Shown here: piece after piece, positions 18,903-29,703 of the stretch
Numbering within the stretch: position 1 is the first letter of the stretch
How the letters are laid out: every line of letters starts with the position of its first letter
From: Leptospira sp. WS4.C2
GTDB lineage: Bacteria; Spirochaetota; Leptospiria; Leptospirales; Leptospiraceae
NCBI RefSeq assembly: GCF_040833985.1
Contig: NZ_CP162139.1
Location: 1,818,001 to 1,882,000, forward strand
DNA length: 64,000 bases
Direction of reading: 5' to 3'
Program-made: the position numbers and the translations under genes
The notes under the pieces: model-generated
The model's database searches: none
Told to the model about the DNA's origin: nothing
Seen by the model: only the letters and a program-made list of their open reading frames with translations

Positions 18903-19939
18903 TGTTTTCGCCTGTAAATGGATTCTATCAAGTTTAGAATCTCAATATTGTCAGAAAGAGTCCCTTCCATCGTTTGTTTTTTTCCCGTAATCACTTGAAA
19001 GATTTCATCATAAATTCCGATAAAAGCATTTGCTGTTTCTGGTTTTGGAAATTGAGCTGGAAAAAAAGGAACTAAACTCCGAAATCCTTTGTACAAATTG
19101 GAAGTTTCTGATTGGTAAAACTGAAAACCATCATTGGAACAAATGATTCTATGGGTATCTGTATGGATATCGAGTTCAAATTGAAAATAGTCTCTTTCGC
19201 CCGCCACATCTAAAAAAATATCCACACCAGCTTTGGTTTGAAACCAGGCCACAGCTCTGGATTCGATAGAATTCTTTTTTGGTCTTTCTAGTTTTGAATC
19301 AACTAACTTGGGTTTTCCGAGAAACCAATGGATGAGATCTACCGCATGTGTACCATCATGAAGTAAAGGGCCACCACCTAGTTTTGAAAATGCGAGACCA
19401 GGGTTTTTGGCAGAAGTGAACACGGAGGCGCGAATGGATTTCAGGTTCCCAAATTTCCCTTTTGTTAGTTGGTCTTTTACAAATTGATAACTGGGGTGGT
19501 ATCTTCTTTCATGGTTGATCCAAATTCGCGTTTTATGTTTTTTTGCGAGTTTTTGAATTCGTTTGGCCCCGGATTCTGTGAGCGCTACAGGCTTTTCGAT
19601 CAGAAGATTGGGAATCCCTTGGCGGATGCAGTGTTTGGCCCAGTCTTCGTGGTTAGCACTGGGAGTGGAGATCACTGCAAATTGGATGGAATTGGGTAGT
19701 GTCACCTTTGTGGGGTCGGAGTTTACGATTTCTGTTTTTGTATTCCAAAAGGATTGAAAGGATTCGCATTTTTCGGGATTGTTATCTAACCCCAAAACAA
19801 ATTCAAACCGATCCTTTCCCCATTCGGATGTCAGAACACCCATATGAGTGCAGGGTTTTTTGCGAAAAGGATCCGTTTCTAAACTGGAACAAATCCGTCC
19901 TAGGCCAATCAGGATGGTTTTGATTTTGGATCGTTTCAT
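18899..19939 (-). CDS. Gfo/Idh/MocA-family oxidoreductase
   Basis: 346 residues, NAD(P)-dependent dehydrogenase fold. The N-terminal Rossmann strand is KTILIGLGRICSSLE, which departs from the usual GxGxxG. The family motif EKPVALTESG lies near residue 115, and the substrate region includes GGGPLLHDGTHAVDLIHWFL with the usual Asp and His. Such enzymes oxidise sugars, inositols or nucleotide sugars; the substrate cannot be told from sequence. The stop overlaps the UbiB-type gene start. It faces murF across a 51-bp gap that must hold both promoters. Confidence 0.88.
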   Translation of the reverse strand: MKRSKIKTILIGLGRICSSLETDPFRKKPCTHMGVLTSEWGKDRFEFVLGLDNNPEKCESFQSFWNTKTEIVNSDPTKVTLPNSIQFAVISTPSANHEDWAKHCIRQGIPNLLIEKPVALTESGAKRIQKLAKKHKTRIWINHERRYHPSYQFVKDQLTKGKFGNLKSIRASVFTSAKNPGLAFSKLGGGPLLHDGTHAVDLIHWFLGKPKLVDSKLERPKKNSIESRAVAWFQTKAGVDIFLDVAGERDYFQFELDIHTDTHRIICSNDGFQFYQSETSNLYKGFRSLVPFFPAQFPKPETANAFIGIYDEIFQVITGKKQTMEGTLSDNIEILNLIESIYRRKQ

Positions 19940-19990
19940 TTATCTTTTTCTTCCAAATCTTTCTTTCTGAAAGAAACTGGCGTAGAAGCT

Positions 19991-21370
19991 ATGATCGCAC
20001 CATTTGAATATTCCCTGTCAACTATTCTAAGTTTGTTTTCCAAAGACCTACATTGGGACCGGACGGACAATCCAACGTTTCGCTGGATCACAACCTCTTC
20101 TGCCGAAACGAAACCTAGGTCTTTATTTGTTCCCTTACGAGGAACAAGGGACGGTCACGAATTTATACCCGATGCTCTTTCCAAAGGGGCACTCGCCTTT
20201 CTTTGCGAAAAAAACCACCCCATCTTAAAAAAACTTTCCGATACCGATCAGGCGAAAGCAATTTTTGTTCCCAATTGTTTACTCGCACTGGGAGTCCTTT
20301 CTCGTCATCATAGAATTAGATTTAGACCCATCATTTTTGCAGTCACTGGATCATCAGGAAAAACAACCACAAAGGATTTGTTAGGTGGCTTGTTCAGTTT
20401 TTTGAATCGAAAATCCCTTGTGGTAACAGAAAAAAATTATAACAATGAAATTGGACTTCCCTTCACTTTGTTTCGGATTACCGAAGAGACTCGAGTTGTG
20501 GTTTGTGAATTGGGAATGAACCATCGAGGAGAAATCGCTAGACTCTCCCAGATCGCTGAACCTACACATGCCCTTATCACAAATATTGGTTCGGCCCATA
20601 TTGAAAACCTGAGGTCAAGAGAAGCCATTGCCGAAGAAAAAATAGATATCATTAGTGGAATGCCAGAAAATTCAGTCATCTTTGTACCCGACGACTTGGA
20701 GTTTTTGAATCGTGTGAAATTGAGAACCAAAAAACAAAAGATAAAACTTGTGATTTGGAATCATAAAGAGAAACCGAATTTAAAAATTAAGAAAATAGAA
20801 CCAAATGGATTTCGCCTGGAATGGAATGGAAAGGAGATCCATTGGAAACTCCCTGGCTCAAAACTTCTTTCCAATGTGCGAGGAATGTTGGCTGTAGGAA
20901 CTCATTTTGGAATCAATCCAGACCAAATTACAAAAACGATTCAAAATTACAAAAGCCCTGACAAACGCTTGAATATAAACAAGGGTTACTATACCATCAT
21001 TGATGATTGTTACAATGCTAATCCGGAATCCATGCTCTCCAGTATCGGTGCAGCAGAGCAGATTGCCGGTAATAAAAATATTGTTTGGATTTTAGGTTCG
21101 ATGAAGGAGCTCGGGAAGTTTTCCAAATACTATCATGAAGAGGTGGGAAAAGAAATCCAGAGACTTGGAAAAGGTATCTTACTCGGGTTTGGCGAAGAAA
21201 CAAAACCTATGGTAAAGAAAGTGCAAGGAGGCCATTTTTTTACCGAAGTTGAGGAGCTCATCCAATTTGTGAAATCGAATGTTCCTAAACATTCTGTTTT
21301 ACTCGTTAAGGGATCTCGGTCTATGAAAATGGAAAGAATTGTACTAGCCTTAGAAACATTTAAGGGTTGA
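19991..21370 (+). CDS. murF: UDP-N-acetylmuramoyl-tripeptide--D-alanyl-D-alanine ligase
   Basis: Cytoplasmic Mur ligase adding D-Ala-D-Ala to the UDP-MurNAc-tripeptide. 459 residues with the ATP loop TGSSGKTTTKDLL near residue 117, NYNNEIGLPFTL near 150, VCELGMNHRGEI (Glu metal ligand) and the C-terminal DDCYNANPESM, which separates MurF from MurE. It stands alone, outside the minus-strand cell-wall cluster, and is followed by purE with 30 bp between. Confidence 0.95.
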   Translation: MIAPFEYSLSTILSLFSKDLHWDRTDNPTFRWITTSSAETKPRSLFVPLRGTRDGHEFIPDALSKGALAFLCEKNHPILKKLSDTDQAKAIFVPNCLLALGVLSRHHRIRFRPIIFAVTGSSGKTTTKDLLGGLFSFLNRKSLVVTEKNYNNEIGLPFTLFRITEETRVVVCELGMNHRGEIARLSQIAEPTHALITNIGSAHIENLRSREAIAEEKIDIISGMPENSVIFVPDDLEFLNRVKLRTKKQKIKLVIWNHKEKPNLKIKKIEPNGFRLEWNGKEIHWKLPGSKLLSNVRGMLAVGTHFGINPDQITKTIQNYKSPDKRLNINKGYYTIIDDCYNANPESMLSSIGAAEQIAGNKNIVWILGSMKELGKFSKYYHEEVGKEIQRLGKGILLGFGEETKPMVKKVQGGHFFTEVEELIQFVKSNVPKHSVLLVKGSRSMKMERIVLALETFKG

Positions 21371-21400
21371 TGAAGAATTGGCCTTTCCTAGATTACACGT

Positions 21401-21898
21401 ATGCCTACAAATCTACCAAAAGTAGCTGTCATTATGGGTTCCCATTCCGATTGGGAAACTATGAAGGAAGCCTGCGATATTTTGACAGAGTTTGGAATTC
21501 CTTTTGAAAAAGAAATTGTATCTGCACATCGTTCTCCTGAACGGATGGTCGAGTTTGCAAAATCTGCAAAACAAAATGGATTTGGTGTGATCATTGCTGG
21601 TGCTGGTGGTGCCGCCCATTTGCCCGGAATGACAGCTTCCCTTACCACATTACCCGTATTAGGTGTTCCAGTGCAGTCCAAGGCATTGAATGGAATGGAT
21701 AGTCTTTTATCGATTGTTCAGATGCCGAAAGGTGTCCCGGTTGCCACGTTAGCAATCGGAACGAGTGGTGCTGCCAACGCAGGATTACTAGCGGTTCGTA
21801 TCCTTTCTTTATTGGATGCAGATTTACACAAAAAATTAGAATCTTATGCAGACAACAACCGTAAGTTAGCACTTTCTAAAAATGACCAACTTATCTAA
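21401..21898 (+). CDS. purE: N5-carboxyaminoimidazole ribonucleotide mutase
   Basis: Purine biosynthesis enzyme converting N5-CAIR to CAIR. 165 residues with the class I signature: [25 protein letters not shown] and [14 protein letters not shown]. Its 3' end overlaps purK by 17 bp, the usual pairing of a mutase with the synthase that supplies its substrate. The ATG is chosen as the first codon of the conserved strand. Confidence 0.97.
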   Translation: MPTNLPKVAVIMGSHSDWETMKEACDILTEFGIPFEKEIVSAHRSPERMVEFAKSAKQNGFGVIIAGAGGAAHLPGMTASLTTLPVLGVPVQSKALNGMDSLLSIVQMPKGVPVATLAIGTSGAANAGLLAVRILSLLDADLHKKLESYADNNRKLALSKNDQLI

Positions 21899-23012
21899 AC
21901 AAAATCAAAATCTAAAAATAGGTGTTTTGGGTTCAGGCCAACTCGGACAGATGATGTGTTTAGAAGCCCTCCCCCTGGGTTATGATTTTTATTGTTATTC
22001 ACCAGACGAGGATTCCCCCGCAGAAAAGGCGGGTGCCCGAGCAACAGTCGGTAGTTACGAAGACTTATCCAAATTAAAAACATTTCTTTCGAAGATTGAT
22101 GTTTTGAGTTTCGAGTTTGAAAATATTCCCAAATCCACGTTAGAGTATTTGGAGTCACAAACAAAACAGATTCAAATTTTTCCATCCCCGAGGGCACTGG
22201 TCATTGCCCAAGACCGGTATTTAGAAAAGACTCATTTTCGTAAGTTAGGATTTCGCACTGCCGATTTTTTTCACCTAACAGAAGACACTGCAAAGTTTGA
22301 AATCGCAATCCCTTTCCCTTGGATCATCAAAACACTTCGTTTTGGGTATGATGGAAAAGGTCAGGTCAAAGTTAAGGATGAGAATGAATACCAAAACTTT
22401 TTATACAAAGCCTTCCCTTCAGGAAAAGAGGAGTATCTGGTTGAGGAAGTGATTCCCTTTCAGAAGGAAATCAGTATCATCCTCACTCGTTTTCAAAATG
22501 GGGAAATTGTTTGTTACGGGGCTGTAGAAAATGAACACAAAAATCATATTTTAGATATCTCTATTTATCCTGCCAGAATTCCAGCAGGCCTGAACCTGGA
22601 GGCCACAGAGATGGCTTCAAAACTCGCGGAGTCGTTGGATTATGTGGGAACCATGGGTGTGGAATTCTTTTTAAAAGAAAACCATATTTATCTGAATGAA
22701 TTTGCTCCAAGACCGCACAACACGGGACATTTCACTCAAGATTGCCAAAGTTTTTCACAGTTCCATTTACATGTAGCTGCAATTACAGGCAACCACCCCC
22801 CAACAGATGTTAGACCAAAGCCAACGTTAATGAAAAATATTTTAGGAAATGAATACGAAGAGAGTTTGTCTATCGCTCGTTCTTTATTAAAAGATGATAG
22901 ATACCAATTGCATCTTTATGGAAAACGGGAAGCAAAATTTGGAAGAAAAATGGGGCATATGAATTTTAAAGGAAATTTAGAAGAGGTAAATCCCCTCTTC
23001 CATGACCTTTAA
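21882..23012 (+). CDS. purK: N5-carboxyaminoimidazole ribonucleotide synthase
   Basis: ATP-grasp enzyme making N5-CAIR from AIR, bicarbonate and ATP. 376 residues with [16 protein letters not shown] at the N-terminus, SFEFENIP near residue 75, the ATP-grasp core [14 protein letters not shown] and the metal/ATP end [15 protein letters not shown]. It overlaps purE by 17 bp and ends 1 bp from the converging murC stop, leaving no room for a separate terminator. Confidence 0.96.
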   Translation: MTNLSKQNQNLKIGVLGSGQLGQMMCLEALPLGYDFYCYSPDEDSPAEKAGARATVGSYEDLSKLKTFLSKIDVLSFEFENIPKSTLEYLESQTKQIQIFPSPRALVIAQDRYLEKTHFRKLGFRTADFFHLTEDTAKFEIAIPFPWIIKTLRFGYDGKGQVKVKDENEYQNFLYKAFPSGKEEYLVEEVIPFQKEISIILTRFQNGEIVCYGAVENEHKNHILDISIYPARIPAGLNLEATEMASKLAESLDYVGTMGVEFFLKENHIYLNEFAPRPHNTGHFTQDCQSFSQFHLHVAAITGNHPPTDVRPKPTLMKNILGNEYEESLSIARSLLKDDRYQLHLYGKREAKFGRKMGHMNFKGNLEEVNPLFHDL

Positions 23013-23013
23013 T

Positions 23014-24441
23014 TTATAATTTCGATTTGTCTTCTAATAATTGAAGGCCCCAGTCTCTCACATTCCCAGCACCTAAACAAAGGAACATATCTCCTCTCTG
23101 TAATTTGGATTTGATAGAGATTAAATCCAAATCCATATCCCCTTTTAAAAATTCTGCATTCTTAGTATTAATGAAAGGTAAAAAAGATTCATGAGTGATT
23201 CCCGGAATGGGTGGTTCGCCTGCGGAATAGATGGGTAAAATTAAGAGATTATCTGTAAGAGAAAGAGACTCTGCCAGTTCTTTTAATAACAACTGTGTGC
23301 GGGTATAACGATGCGGTTGGAAAAGAACGACAAGCCTTCCATTTGATTTCAGTTTGTTTTCTAAGGAACGAATGACCATGGCAATTTCTGTGGGATGGTG
23401 ACCGTAGTCATCCATCACGGTTACCCCATTCCAAATTCCTAAAATCTCTTGCCTTCGCTTAACACCAATATAACGAGAGAGTATACCCGCTGATACTTCA
23501 GGGGAAACTCCTGCTACAAAAGCACCGACTAAAGCCACAAGACCATTGGTCAGATAATGGATCCCAGGATAGGGTAATTGTAAAGATAGGGAAGTAAATC
23601 CGGGAAAATCAAATTCCAAAACATCGTCTTTGATATGATACCGTATCGGAATGAGTTGGTTTCCGAGTGTCAATTCTAAAGAAAGATACCATTCTGATTT
23701 TGTATCTTTACTTTCTAGACAGAGATAGAGTCGGAATTCTGGAGAAAACTGAATGTCCTTAGTTTTATGTAAGAGGACATCCCGAATCCCAGGATCATTG
23801 GCATACAACACGGCATCACCGGCAGTGCCAAAAGAAATATATTCAAAAAAGGCATCTTCTAAACGTTCGCGGGTTTTGTAATAATCCAAATGGTCATTGT
23901 CAATATTTGTCAATAGACGGATGGAAGCTTTGTGGCCAAGAAAGGTTCCGTCAGATTCATCGGATTCGTAAACGGCAAATTTTCCACCACCGATCTTTCC
24001 CCCTCTTTTTTCTAAGAGACTCGTGTCTCCGCCTATCATAATGGTAGGATCCATTCCCAATTCTGTGAGAATTTGAGAAACCATGGTGGTTGTAGATGTT
24101 TTCCCATGACTCCCGGCAACGGAAATGGATTTTTGGTTGGAAACCAAAAGATGCATAAATTCAGATCTATGTTTTAGTGGAATTTTTTTGTTTTTGATAT
24201 CATCAAATACTTGTTTGTGTTTGTCGTTGATTGCAGAACTATACACTACCATCTCGATTCCCTCTAAAGGAATCTGTTCGATATTGTTTTGAATGGTCGC
24301 GCCACGTTCTTCTAAGTATCGAGTTGTTTCCGAACTTTTTTTGTCGTAACCAAGAACCGAAAGTTTTAAGTCGAGTGCCATATGGGCAAGACTCGACATC
24401 CCACTTCCACCAATTCCCAAAAATAAAATAGGACCTTTCAC
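23014..24441 (-). CDS. murC: UDP-N-acetylmuramate--L-alanine ligase
   Basis: Adds the first amino acid (L-Ala) to UDP-MurNAc. 475 residues with the N-terminal UDP-binding GIGGSGMSSLAHMA, ATP loop AGSHGKTSTTTMV near residue 113, central NIDNDHLDYY and DDYGHHPTEIA. The start codon is GTG. It is the last gene of the minus-strand run beginning with rsmH and is separated from murG by 22 bp. No murB or ddl follows, unlike the classical cluster. Confidence 0.96.
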   Translation of the reverse strand: MKGPILFLGIGGSGMSSLAHMALDLKLSVLGYDKKSSETTRYLEERGATIQNNIEQIPLEGIEMVVYSSAINDKHKQVFDDIKNKKIPLKHRSEFMHLLVSNQKSISVAGSHGKTSTTTMVSQILTELGMDPTIMIGGDTSLLEKRGGKIGGGKFAVYESDESDGTFLGHKASIRLLTNIDNDHLDYYKTRERLEDAFFEYISFGTAGDAVLYANDPGIRDVLLHKTKDIQFSPEFRLYLCLESKDTKSEWYLSLELTLGNQLIPIRYHIKDDVLEFDFPGFTSLSLQLPYPGIHYLTNGLVALVGAFVAGVSPEVSAGILSRYIGVKRRQEILGIWNGVTVMDDYGHHPTEIAMVIRSLENKLKSNGRLVVLFQPHRYTRTQLLLKELAESLSLTDNLLILPIYSAGEPPIPGITHESFLPFINTKNAEFLKGDMDLDLISIKSKLQRGDMFLCLGAGNVRDWGLQLLEDKSKL

Positions 24442-24463
24442 TGTTTTAATACTTCAATTGATA

Positions 24464-25540
24464 TTAATGAAAAAAATAGGAAACCGTTTGGTATGCTGCA
24501 TTCACATTGGAAAGTGCTAAAGATGTATGTCCCATTTCTCGGAGGATTTCCGAGTGATCCTTCCAGCCGAGTAAAATCTGCACAAGCCTTGTTGGATCTT
24601 CGGAAGTGGAATGAATGGTCACCGCGGCTCCTTGGGATTCTATATAATTTGCATTTTCTTTTTGGTGGTTGTCTGCAGCATATGGATAAGGAATGAGAAT
24701 CATCGGAAGACCAAAAACCAAACATTCAGCAAGAACTCCGGCACCCGACCTTGCGACCACTATATTTGCCCATTCATAATTGGGTTTCATATCATTCGCA
24801 TAAGAAATGATTTCTGCATCCCCCACCGCTTTTCGTTTGGTTTCTTCATACAAAGAAGTTCCTGTTAACAAACGAAATTTATACTTGTTTGCAATATCAG
24901 GATTTTCCATTGCTTTTAGAATCATTTGGTTGAGTTGCCTTGCCCCTTGCGATCCACCAAGAACGAGAACATTTACTGTATTCTTTTTTCCTTCATGAAG
25001 GTTTTCGTTTTGTCGGATATTTAAGTTTACTGGGATCACACGTTTACGGATCGGATTTCCTATGGTTTTGCCAGAAATGGAAAATCCTTCTGCTAAGGGA
25101 AAACTGAAAGCGAGTTTCTCCGAAAACCTTGCAAAGATACGAGTGATTTTTCCTGGAATACAATTTTGTTCACAAAGATATAATTTCTTTCGGAATAGAA
25201 TGGCATAAAGAATTGCAGGAAGACTGGAATAACCTCCCATCCCAATCACCGCACTTACTTTTAACTTATGAAATAGCAAAACTGTTTTTAAAAAAGGATA
25301 TAAGAATAAAAGCGGATAGACCAATGTTCGTAGACCACCTAACTGAGGCACATTATGCCAAAGAACAGTACAGGGCGGATTTAAAAGATCAGGATTGTCT
25401 TTGTTACGCACAAGAGAATGCAAATACACCGCGTCAAATCCAAAGGTGGATGTCTTTTCTGCCAATACTTCGGCAAGTGCCACTCCTGGAGATATATGTC
25501 CGCCGGTACCACCAGCTGCAATTAATACGGATCCACTCAT
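24464..25540 (-). CDS. murG: UDP-N-acetylglucosamine--undecaprenyl-PP-MurNAc-pentapeptide transferase
   Basis: Peripheral membrane glycosyltransferase that turns lipid I into lipid II. 358 residues, GT-B fold. Conserved features are AAGGTGGHISPGVALAE (G-loop 1), VIGMGGYSSLPAIL (G-loop 2), VLVLGGSQGARQLN (G-loop 3) and the UDP-GlcNAc site ARSGAGVLAE with PYPYAADNHQ. Its ATG overlaps the ftsW stop by ATGA. Confidence 0.97.
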   Translation of the reverse strand: MSGSVLIAAGGTGGHISPGVALAEVLAEKTSTFGFDAVYLHSLVRNKDNPDLLNPPCTVLWHNVPQLGGLRTLVYPLLFLYPFLKTVLLFHKLKVSAVIGMGGYSSLPAILYAILFRKKLYLCEQNCIPGKITRIFARFSEKLAFSFPLAEGFSISGKTIGNPIRKRVIPVNLNIRQNENLHEGKKNTVNVLVLGGSQGARQLNQMILKAMENPDIANKYKFRLLTGTSLYEETKRKAVGDAEIISYANDMKPNYEWANIVVARSGAGVLAECLVFGLPMILIPYPYAADNHQKENANYIESQGAAVTIHSTSEDPTRLVQILLGWKDHSEILREMGHTSLALSNVNAAYQTVSYFFH

Positions 25541-26685
25541 AATACCAAATTCTCTTTACTGGTGATGTTGGCAAGAATTCCGAATAGGATAAAAATTGTA
25601 ATGAGGGATGATCCTCCATAACTTAAAAAAGGTAAGGAAATTCCTGTGACAGGAACAATTCCAGTCACTACAAATAAATTCAAAATGGTTTGGAATCCAA
25701 AGAGAATGAGAATCCCTGATCCCAAAAAGAATCCCAATTTGTCCTTTAAACGCTGGATTAAAAAATAAATTCGGACAAAAAGAAAAATCACAACGGAAAG
25801 AAACAAAAGAAAACCCAAAAATCCAAAATCTTCCACAAAAGATGCCATCACAAAATCAGTATGACTATAGGCCAAATATCGGTGGGCATAACCGGAGCCG
25901 ACGGGGCGACCAAAACTTCCTCCATCAAAGAAGGCACGAAAACTGGTCACAAGTTGGTGACCTTCATCAAATCGAAATTTATAGGGATCAAGCCAAATCT
26001 CTAAACGTTTTTTTCTGTAACCGACTTGGGTCACAAGAACCACAAGGAGAGGCAAAACAGAAGCGCCTAAGATAAAAAGCCGCTTCATAGGAAACCCAGC
26101 AAGGAGTACAAAGAAAAATAAAACAAGAAGGAGCTCAATCGTTGTACCAAAGGCAGGTTCAATCACAATCAGTACTAATGTGGCAATAATCAAAAGTACT
26201 GAGACAATCTTCTTTCTGTCCCATTTTACTTTTTTAAAATCAAAATTATAAAAGAAATAAGAAGAAAAGAGTAAAAGACTAATCTTTGAAAATTCTGAAG
26301 GTTGGATTTGGACTCCTCCAATTTGGATCCAACGATTGAAACTCCTTCCGTAACTAGTTCCCACTGATTTTCCGAGGCCTGGGATAAAAACTGAGATTAG
26401 TAATAACAAACTAAGAACAGAAAATAGAAATGACCAACGCACCAACAATTGGTAAGGAATTTGGCTAAAAACCAAAAAACTAATCACTCCGAGTGCCCCC
26501 CATAACAATTGTTTGTTTAGGTAATAGTTTGGGTCGGAAAACTCACGTTCGGCGGGAATGACGGAGGCACTGTACATAATAACAATGCCCATTCCAAATA
26601 GAAAAAAAATTCCATACAATACAGGCCCGTCAAACCTCGAGTTTCCGAATCGAAAGAGGTTTTGTATTGACCTGTAGATTTCCAT
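25537..26685 (-). CDS. ftsW: FtsW/RodA/SpoVE-family peptidoglycan glycosyltransferase
   Basis: Polytopic SEDS protein (382 residues, about ten membrane helices) that polymerises lipid II at the septum, working with a class B PBP. Visible conserved parts are NYYLNKQLLWGALG, FNRWIQIGGVQIQPSEFSK (catalytic-loop region), YAHRYLAYSHTDFVMASFVE, and SLPFLSYGGSSL near the C-terminus. Position between mraY and murG favours FtsW over RodA. Its usual partner ftsI is missing from the cluster. Confidence 0.95.
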   Translation of the reverse strand: MEIYRSIQNLFRFGNSRFDGPVLYGIFFLFGMGIVIMYSASVIPAEREFSDPNYYLNKQLLWGALGVISFLVFSQIPYQLLVRWSFLFSVLSLLLLISVFIPGLGKSVGTSYGRSFNRWIQIGGVQIQPSEFSKISLLLFSSYFFYNFDFKKVKWDRKKIVSVLLIIATLVLIVIEPAFGTTIELLLVLFFFVLLAGFPMKRLFILGASVLPLLVVLVTQVGYRKKRLEIWLDPYKFRFDEGHQLVTSFRAFFDGGSFGRPVGSGYAHRYLAYSHTDFVMASFVEDFGFLGFLLFLSVVIFLFVRIYFLIQRLKDKLGFFLGSGILILFGFQTILNLFVVTGIVPVTGISLPFLSYGGSSLITIFILFGILANITSKENLVL

Positions 26686-26708
26686 AACTGTTGTCTAACC
26701 GTGGTCGA

Positions 26709-27821
26709 CTATTGGATCTTAAGGGTAGACAAGGTAATGATGGCAAGGATGATTCCGATGATCCAAAAACGGATCACTACTTTTTCTTCCGACCAACCCG
26801 ACAATTCAAAATGATGGTGTAAAGGAGCCATCTTAAAGATTCGTTTTCCAGTGAGTTTGAATGACCCCACTTGTAAGATTACACTCACTGCTTCTGCTAC
26901 AAAAATTCCTCCAAGGATTACAAGAAGGATTTCTTTTTTTAACATAATGGCTACAAGGCCAAGCGTAGATCCTAAAAATAAGGAACCTGTATCTCCCATA
27001 AACACTTGAGCCGGATGGCAATTGAACCACAAAAACCCAAGTAAGGCACCAGAAAGTCCTGCAAGGAAAACTGCATATTCATGAGACCCAGGAAGGTAAG
27101 GAATGTGCAAATAGTTTGCGGCAGAGGGAGTACCGGATACATAAGAAATGAGGGCGAAGGTTGCTGTTGCAATCACAACCGTTCCCGAAGCAAGTCCGTC
27201 GAGTCCATCGGTAAGATTGACTGCATGAGAGCTTCCAATTAACACGATGATGGCGAAGGGTACGGCTAAGAATCCTAAATTCCAAACAGGACCTTTTACA
27301 AATGGTAAAAACAAATCAGTGATAGTGAATACGATCCCTTTGGTTGCGACTATATTGGACTTCCCGGTAAAGTAAAAGTAAATAGTAGTGATAGATACAG
27401 CAAAGAAGATAGTCACAAGAAATTTGGTCCTTGCCCTCATCCCCCCTTTGATCTTTTTTACCGACTTCATATAGTCATCCGTAAATCCAAGACCTGCAAA
27501 AAGAATAGCAGAAACTAGAAGTAATAAAACATTTAAATTAGAGAGATTTCCCCATAACAGAGTGGAGACGGTAAGTGATAAAATCATTATGAGTCCCCCC
27601 ATGGTGGGAGTTCCCGATTTGGCAGCATGAGACTGGGGTCCATCGTTACGGACAGATTCCCGAAACTTTAAGGAAAGGAGAAAGGAAATCAAAACCTTAC
27701 CAAAAAGAAAGGTGATAAACATAGAAGTAAGACCCGCCATCATCGCACGGAGGGTCACATAACTAAAAACTCTAAGGAAACCGTAATCGTTTCCGAACGA
27801 TTCATAAATCCACTGGAACAT
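26709..27821 (-). CDS. mraY: Phospho-N-acetylmuramoyl-pentapeptide transferase
   Basis: Integral membrane enzyme that makes lipid I from UDP-MurNAc-pentapeptide and undecaprenyl phosphate. 370 residues with about ten helices. Signature segments are [14 protein letters not shown] near residue 70, [12 protein letters not shown] (paired catalytic Asp), [14 protein letters not shown] (third Asp) and the His-rich loop [15 protein letters not shown]. Separated from murE by 17 bp and from ftsW by 23 bp. murD, which often follows mraY, is absent. Confidence 0.97.
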   Translation of the reverse strand: MFQWIYESFGNDYGFLRVFSYVTLRAMMAGLTSMFITFLFGKVLISFLLSLKFRESVRNDGPQSHAAKSGTPTMGGLIMILSLTVSTLLWGNLSNLNVLLLLVSAILFAGLGFTDDYMKSVKKIKGGMRARTKFLVTIFFAVSITTIYFYFTGKSNIVATKGIVFTITDLFLPFVKGPVWNLGFLAVPFAIIVLIGSSHAVNLTDGLDGLASGTVVIATATFALISYVSGTPSAANYLHIPYLPGSHEYAVFLAGLSGALLGFLWFNCHPAQVFMGDTGSLFLGSTLGLVAIMLKKEILLVILGGIFVAEAVSVILQVGSFKLTGKRIFKMAPLHHHFELSGWSEEKVVIRFWIIGIILAIITLSTLKIQ

Positions 27822-27838
27822 TCAACTTCCCCCTTCGA

Positions 27839-29359
27839 CTAAAGTCCTAAATTTTGAAAAGCATTCTCTATCTCTTCAAAATCGACAAATTTTGATTTTT
27901 CTTTTCCTATGATTTGGTAGGTTTCGTGGCCTTTTCCGGCAACCACCAAAATCCCATCTCGGTCGAGGAGTCCTACGGCTCTTTGAATCGCAACTCTTCG
28001 ATCTGTGATTTTTTCATACCTTTGGAATCCGCGAGAAAATCCCGATTCAATTTCATCCAAAATTGCTTCTGGAGATTCTGTTCTTGGATTGTCTGAAGTG
28101 AGAATAACGAAATCTGCAAAAGTTTCGGCAATGCGAGCCATTTGCGGTCGTTTGGTGCGGTCCCTGTCCCCACCACAACCAAATAGACAAATGATTTGTT
28201 TGGGAGCAATTTCCACACAACTCTTTAAGATATTTTCTAAAGCATCCGGTGTGTGGGCATAATCCACTACCGCAATCCGCGTTCTGTCAGGAAAAGGAAC
28301 GACATGAAAACGACCGGGAACCGTAGGGATTTTTTCCAAACAAGAAATCACTTCGTCCCATGGAAATCCTAATTCATAGGCAATGGCTAAGGCAAAGGAA
28401 GTATTGAATACATTGAAATTTCCAAGTAAGTTTGTTTTGATACTACGGACTTCAATGAAGGGCAGGTTCTTTGCTTTTTTGTGAAAACGATATTCACTTC
28501 CCAAAAGAGAAAGTTTAGTATTTGTATAATTGAACTCACCCGATTTTCCCAAAATAAAAACGGGCGATTTTAATTTGGCTTCGGCGATTCGTTTGATCAT
28601 TGCCGTTCCGTAGGAGACATCACCGGCAACAAGTCCAAATTTATTTTTTACAGAGGATTGTTCTAAGAGTTGGAAAATTTTAAACTTACTTTCGAAATAA
28701 TCTTCCATATTTGGATGAAAGTCCAAATGGTCTTGAGTTAGGTTGGTAAATCCAGCGCAAGTGATTTCGAGGCCCGCCACCCGTCCCAGTTTCAATCCAT
28801 GGCTACTCATTTCCATAAATACATATTCGATTCCCTCTTCTAACATTTGTTTGAGAAGAAGGTTGAGAGAAGATGCATCGGGAGTGGTATAGCCCGATTC
28901 TAAAATCCGGTCCATAATTTGGATTTGTACAGTTCCAATGAGAGCTGCGTTTTTCCCAACTTTTCTTGCTAGGTGGAAAAGGATGAAAGTTAAGGATGTT
29001 TTGCCATTGGTTCCTGTGATGGCCACAAGTTTCATTTTTTTGGCTGGATTTCCGGCAAGAAGGCAGGCGATTTTACCGTGAGCTTCTCCTGCAGGTTCTT
29101 CTGTTTCGAGAATGCCCGAAAAAAGTTCCAAACCTTTTAATTTTAAATGTCGTTTGGAAACAAGAACTACCTTGGAACCAAGTTCCTCTGCCATCTTAAG
29201 AAAGGATTCTTGTTTTTCGTTCGAATCTTCTGGGAGAACAAAGATATCATTGGGTTTTAGTTTGCGGCTATCGCCCCAGATATAATCCACTTCCAAAGAG
29301 TTTTCCCCTTTGATGAGTTTTACATCGGGAATCCGTTTGATGATTTCTGATAGTTTCAT
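27839..29359 (-). CDS. murE: UDP-N-acetylmuramoyl-L-alanyl-D-glutamate--diamino acid ligase
   Basis: Mur ligase adding the third residue of the stem peptide. 506 residues with ATP loop AITGTNGKTSLTFIL near residue 113, TTPDASSLNLLL, the carbamylated-Lys region, VVDYAHTPDALENIL, and the specificity loop TSDNPRTESPEAIL. DNPR is the motif linked to meso-diaminopimelate, so the substrate is probably meso-DAP. Its ATG overlaps the ftsL stop, which leaves no space for the ftsI gene usually found here. Confidence 0.95.
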   Translation of the reverse strand: MKLSEIIKRIPDVKLIKGENSLEVDYIWGDSRKLKPNDIFVLPEDSNEKQESFLKMAEELGSKVVLVSKRHLKLKGLELFSGILETEEPAGEAHGKIACLLAGNPAKKMKLVAITGTNGKTSLTFILFHLARKVGKNAALIGTVQIQIMDRILESGYTTPDASSLNLLLKQMLEEGIEYVFMEMSSHGLKLGRVAGLEITCAGFTNLTQDHLDFHPNMEDYFESKFKIFQLLEQSSVKNKFGLVAGDVSYGTAMIKRIAEAKLKSPVFILGKSGEFNYTNTKLSLLGSEYRFHKKAKNLPFIEVRSIKTNLLGNFNVFNTSFALAIAYELGFPWDEVISCLEKIPTVPGRFHVVPFPDRTRIAVVDYAHTPDALENILKSCVEIAPKQIICLFGCGGDRDRTKRPQMARIAETFADFVILTSDNPRTESPEAILDEIESGFSRGFQRYEKITDRRVAIQRAVGLLDRDGILVVAGKGHETYQIIGKEKSKFVDFEEIENAFQNLGL

Positions 29360-29703
29360 TTTTTTTCTGTAAGTCCCTCTTCCGGGATGGGTGGGAGCTC
29401 TATCGTCACTGTGCGATTTCCTAAACTAATGGGAAGGAATTGGTATGTTCTACGGTAAAGAGTTTCAATTCGTTCAGCGGAAGTATAAGCCACAATTCCG
29501 ATTTTTAGTTCATCATTTTTTCTTTTCAGTTCTTCTTTGGCGGAAGTCCTTTCGTGAATTTGGCGTGTGAGTCTAGCTTTCTCTAAACCTTGCCAAACAA
29601 TGGAATAAAAAAAGACAAGGAAAGGAAATAGAACTACCATGGGTTTCAATGGAGAAAAAAAGCCAAGAACCAGTTCCGGCATGTTCCTAATTTTTCCTTT
29701 CAT
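29356..29703 (-). CDS. ftsL: FtsL-like cell division protein
   Basis: Small bitopic protein (115 residues). A short cytoplasmic start is followed by one membrane helix ([17 protein letters not shown], about 19-37), a coiled coil ([20 protein letters not shown] onwards) and a short C-terminal tail. Sequence alone would not identify it, but size, topology and the position between rsmH and murE fit FtsL, which recruits the septal synthase through FtsB/FtsQ. I use the second ATG (29703) because it gives an ATGA overlap with the rsmH stop; the first ATG is 9 bp upstream. Confidence 0.78.
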   Translation of the reverse strand: MKGKIRNMPELVLGFFSPLKPMVVLFPFLVFFYSIVWQGLEKARLTRQIHERTSAKEELKRKNDELKIGIVAYTSAERIETLYRRTYQFLPISLGNRTVTIELPPIPEEGLTEKK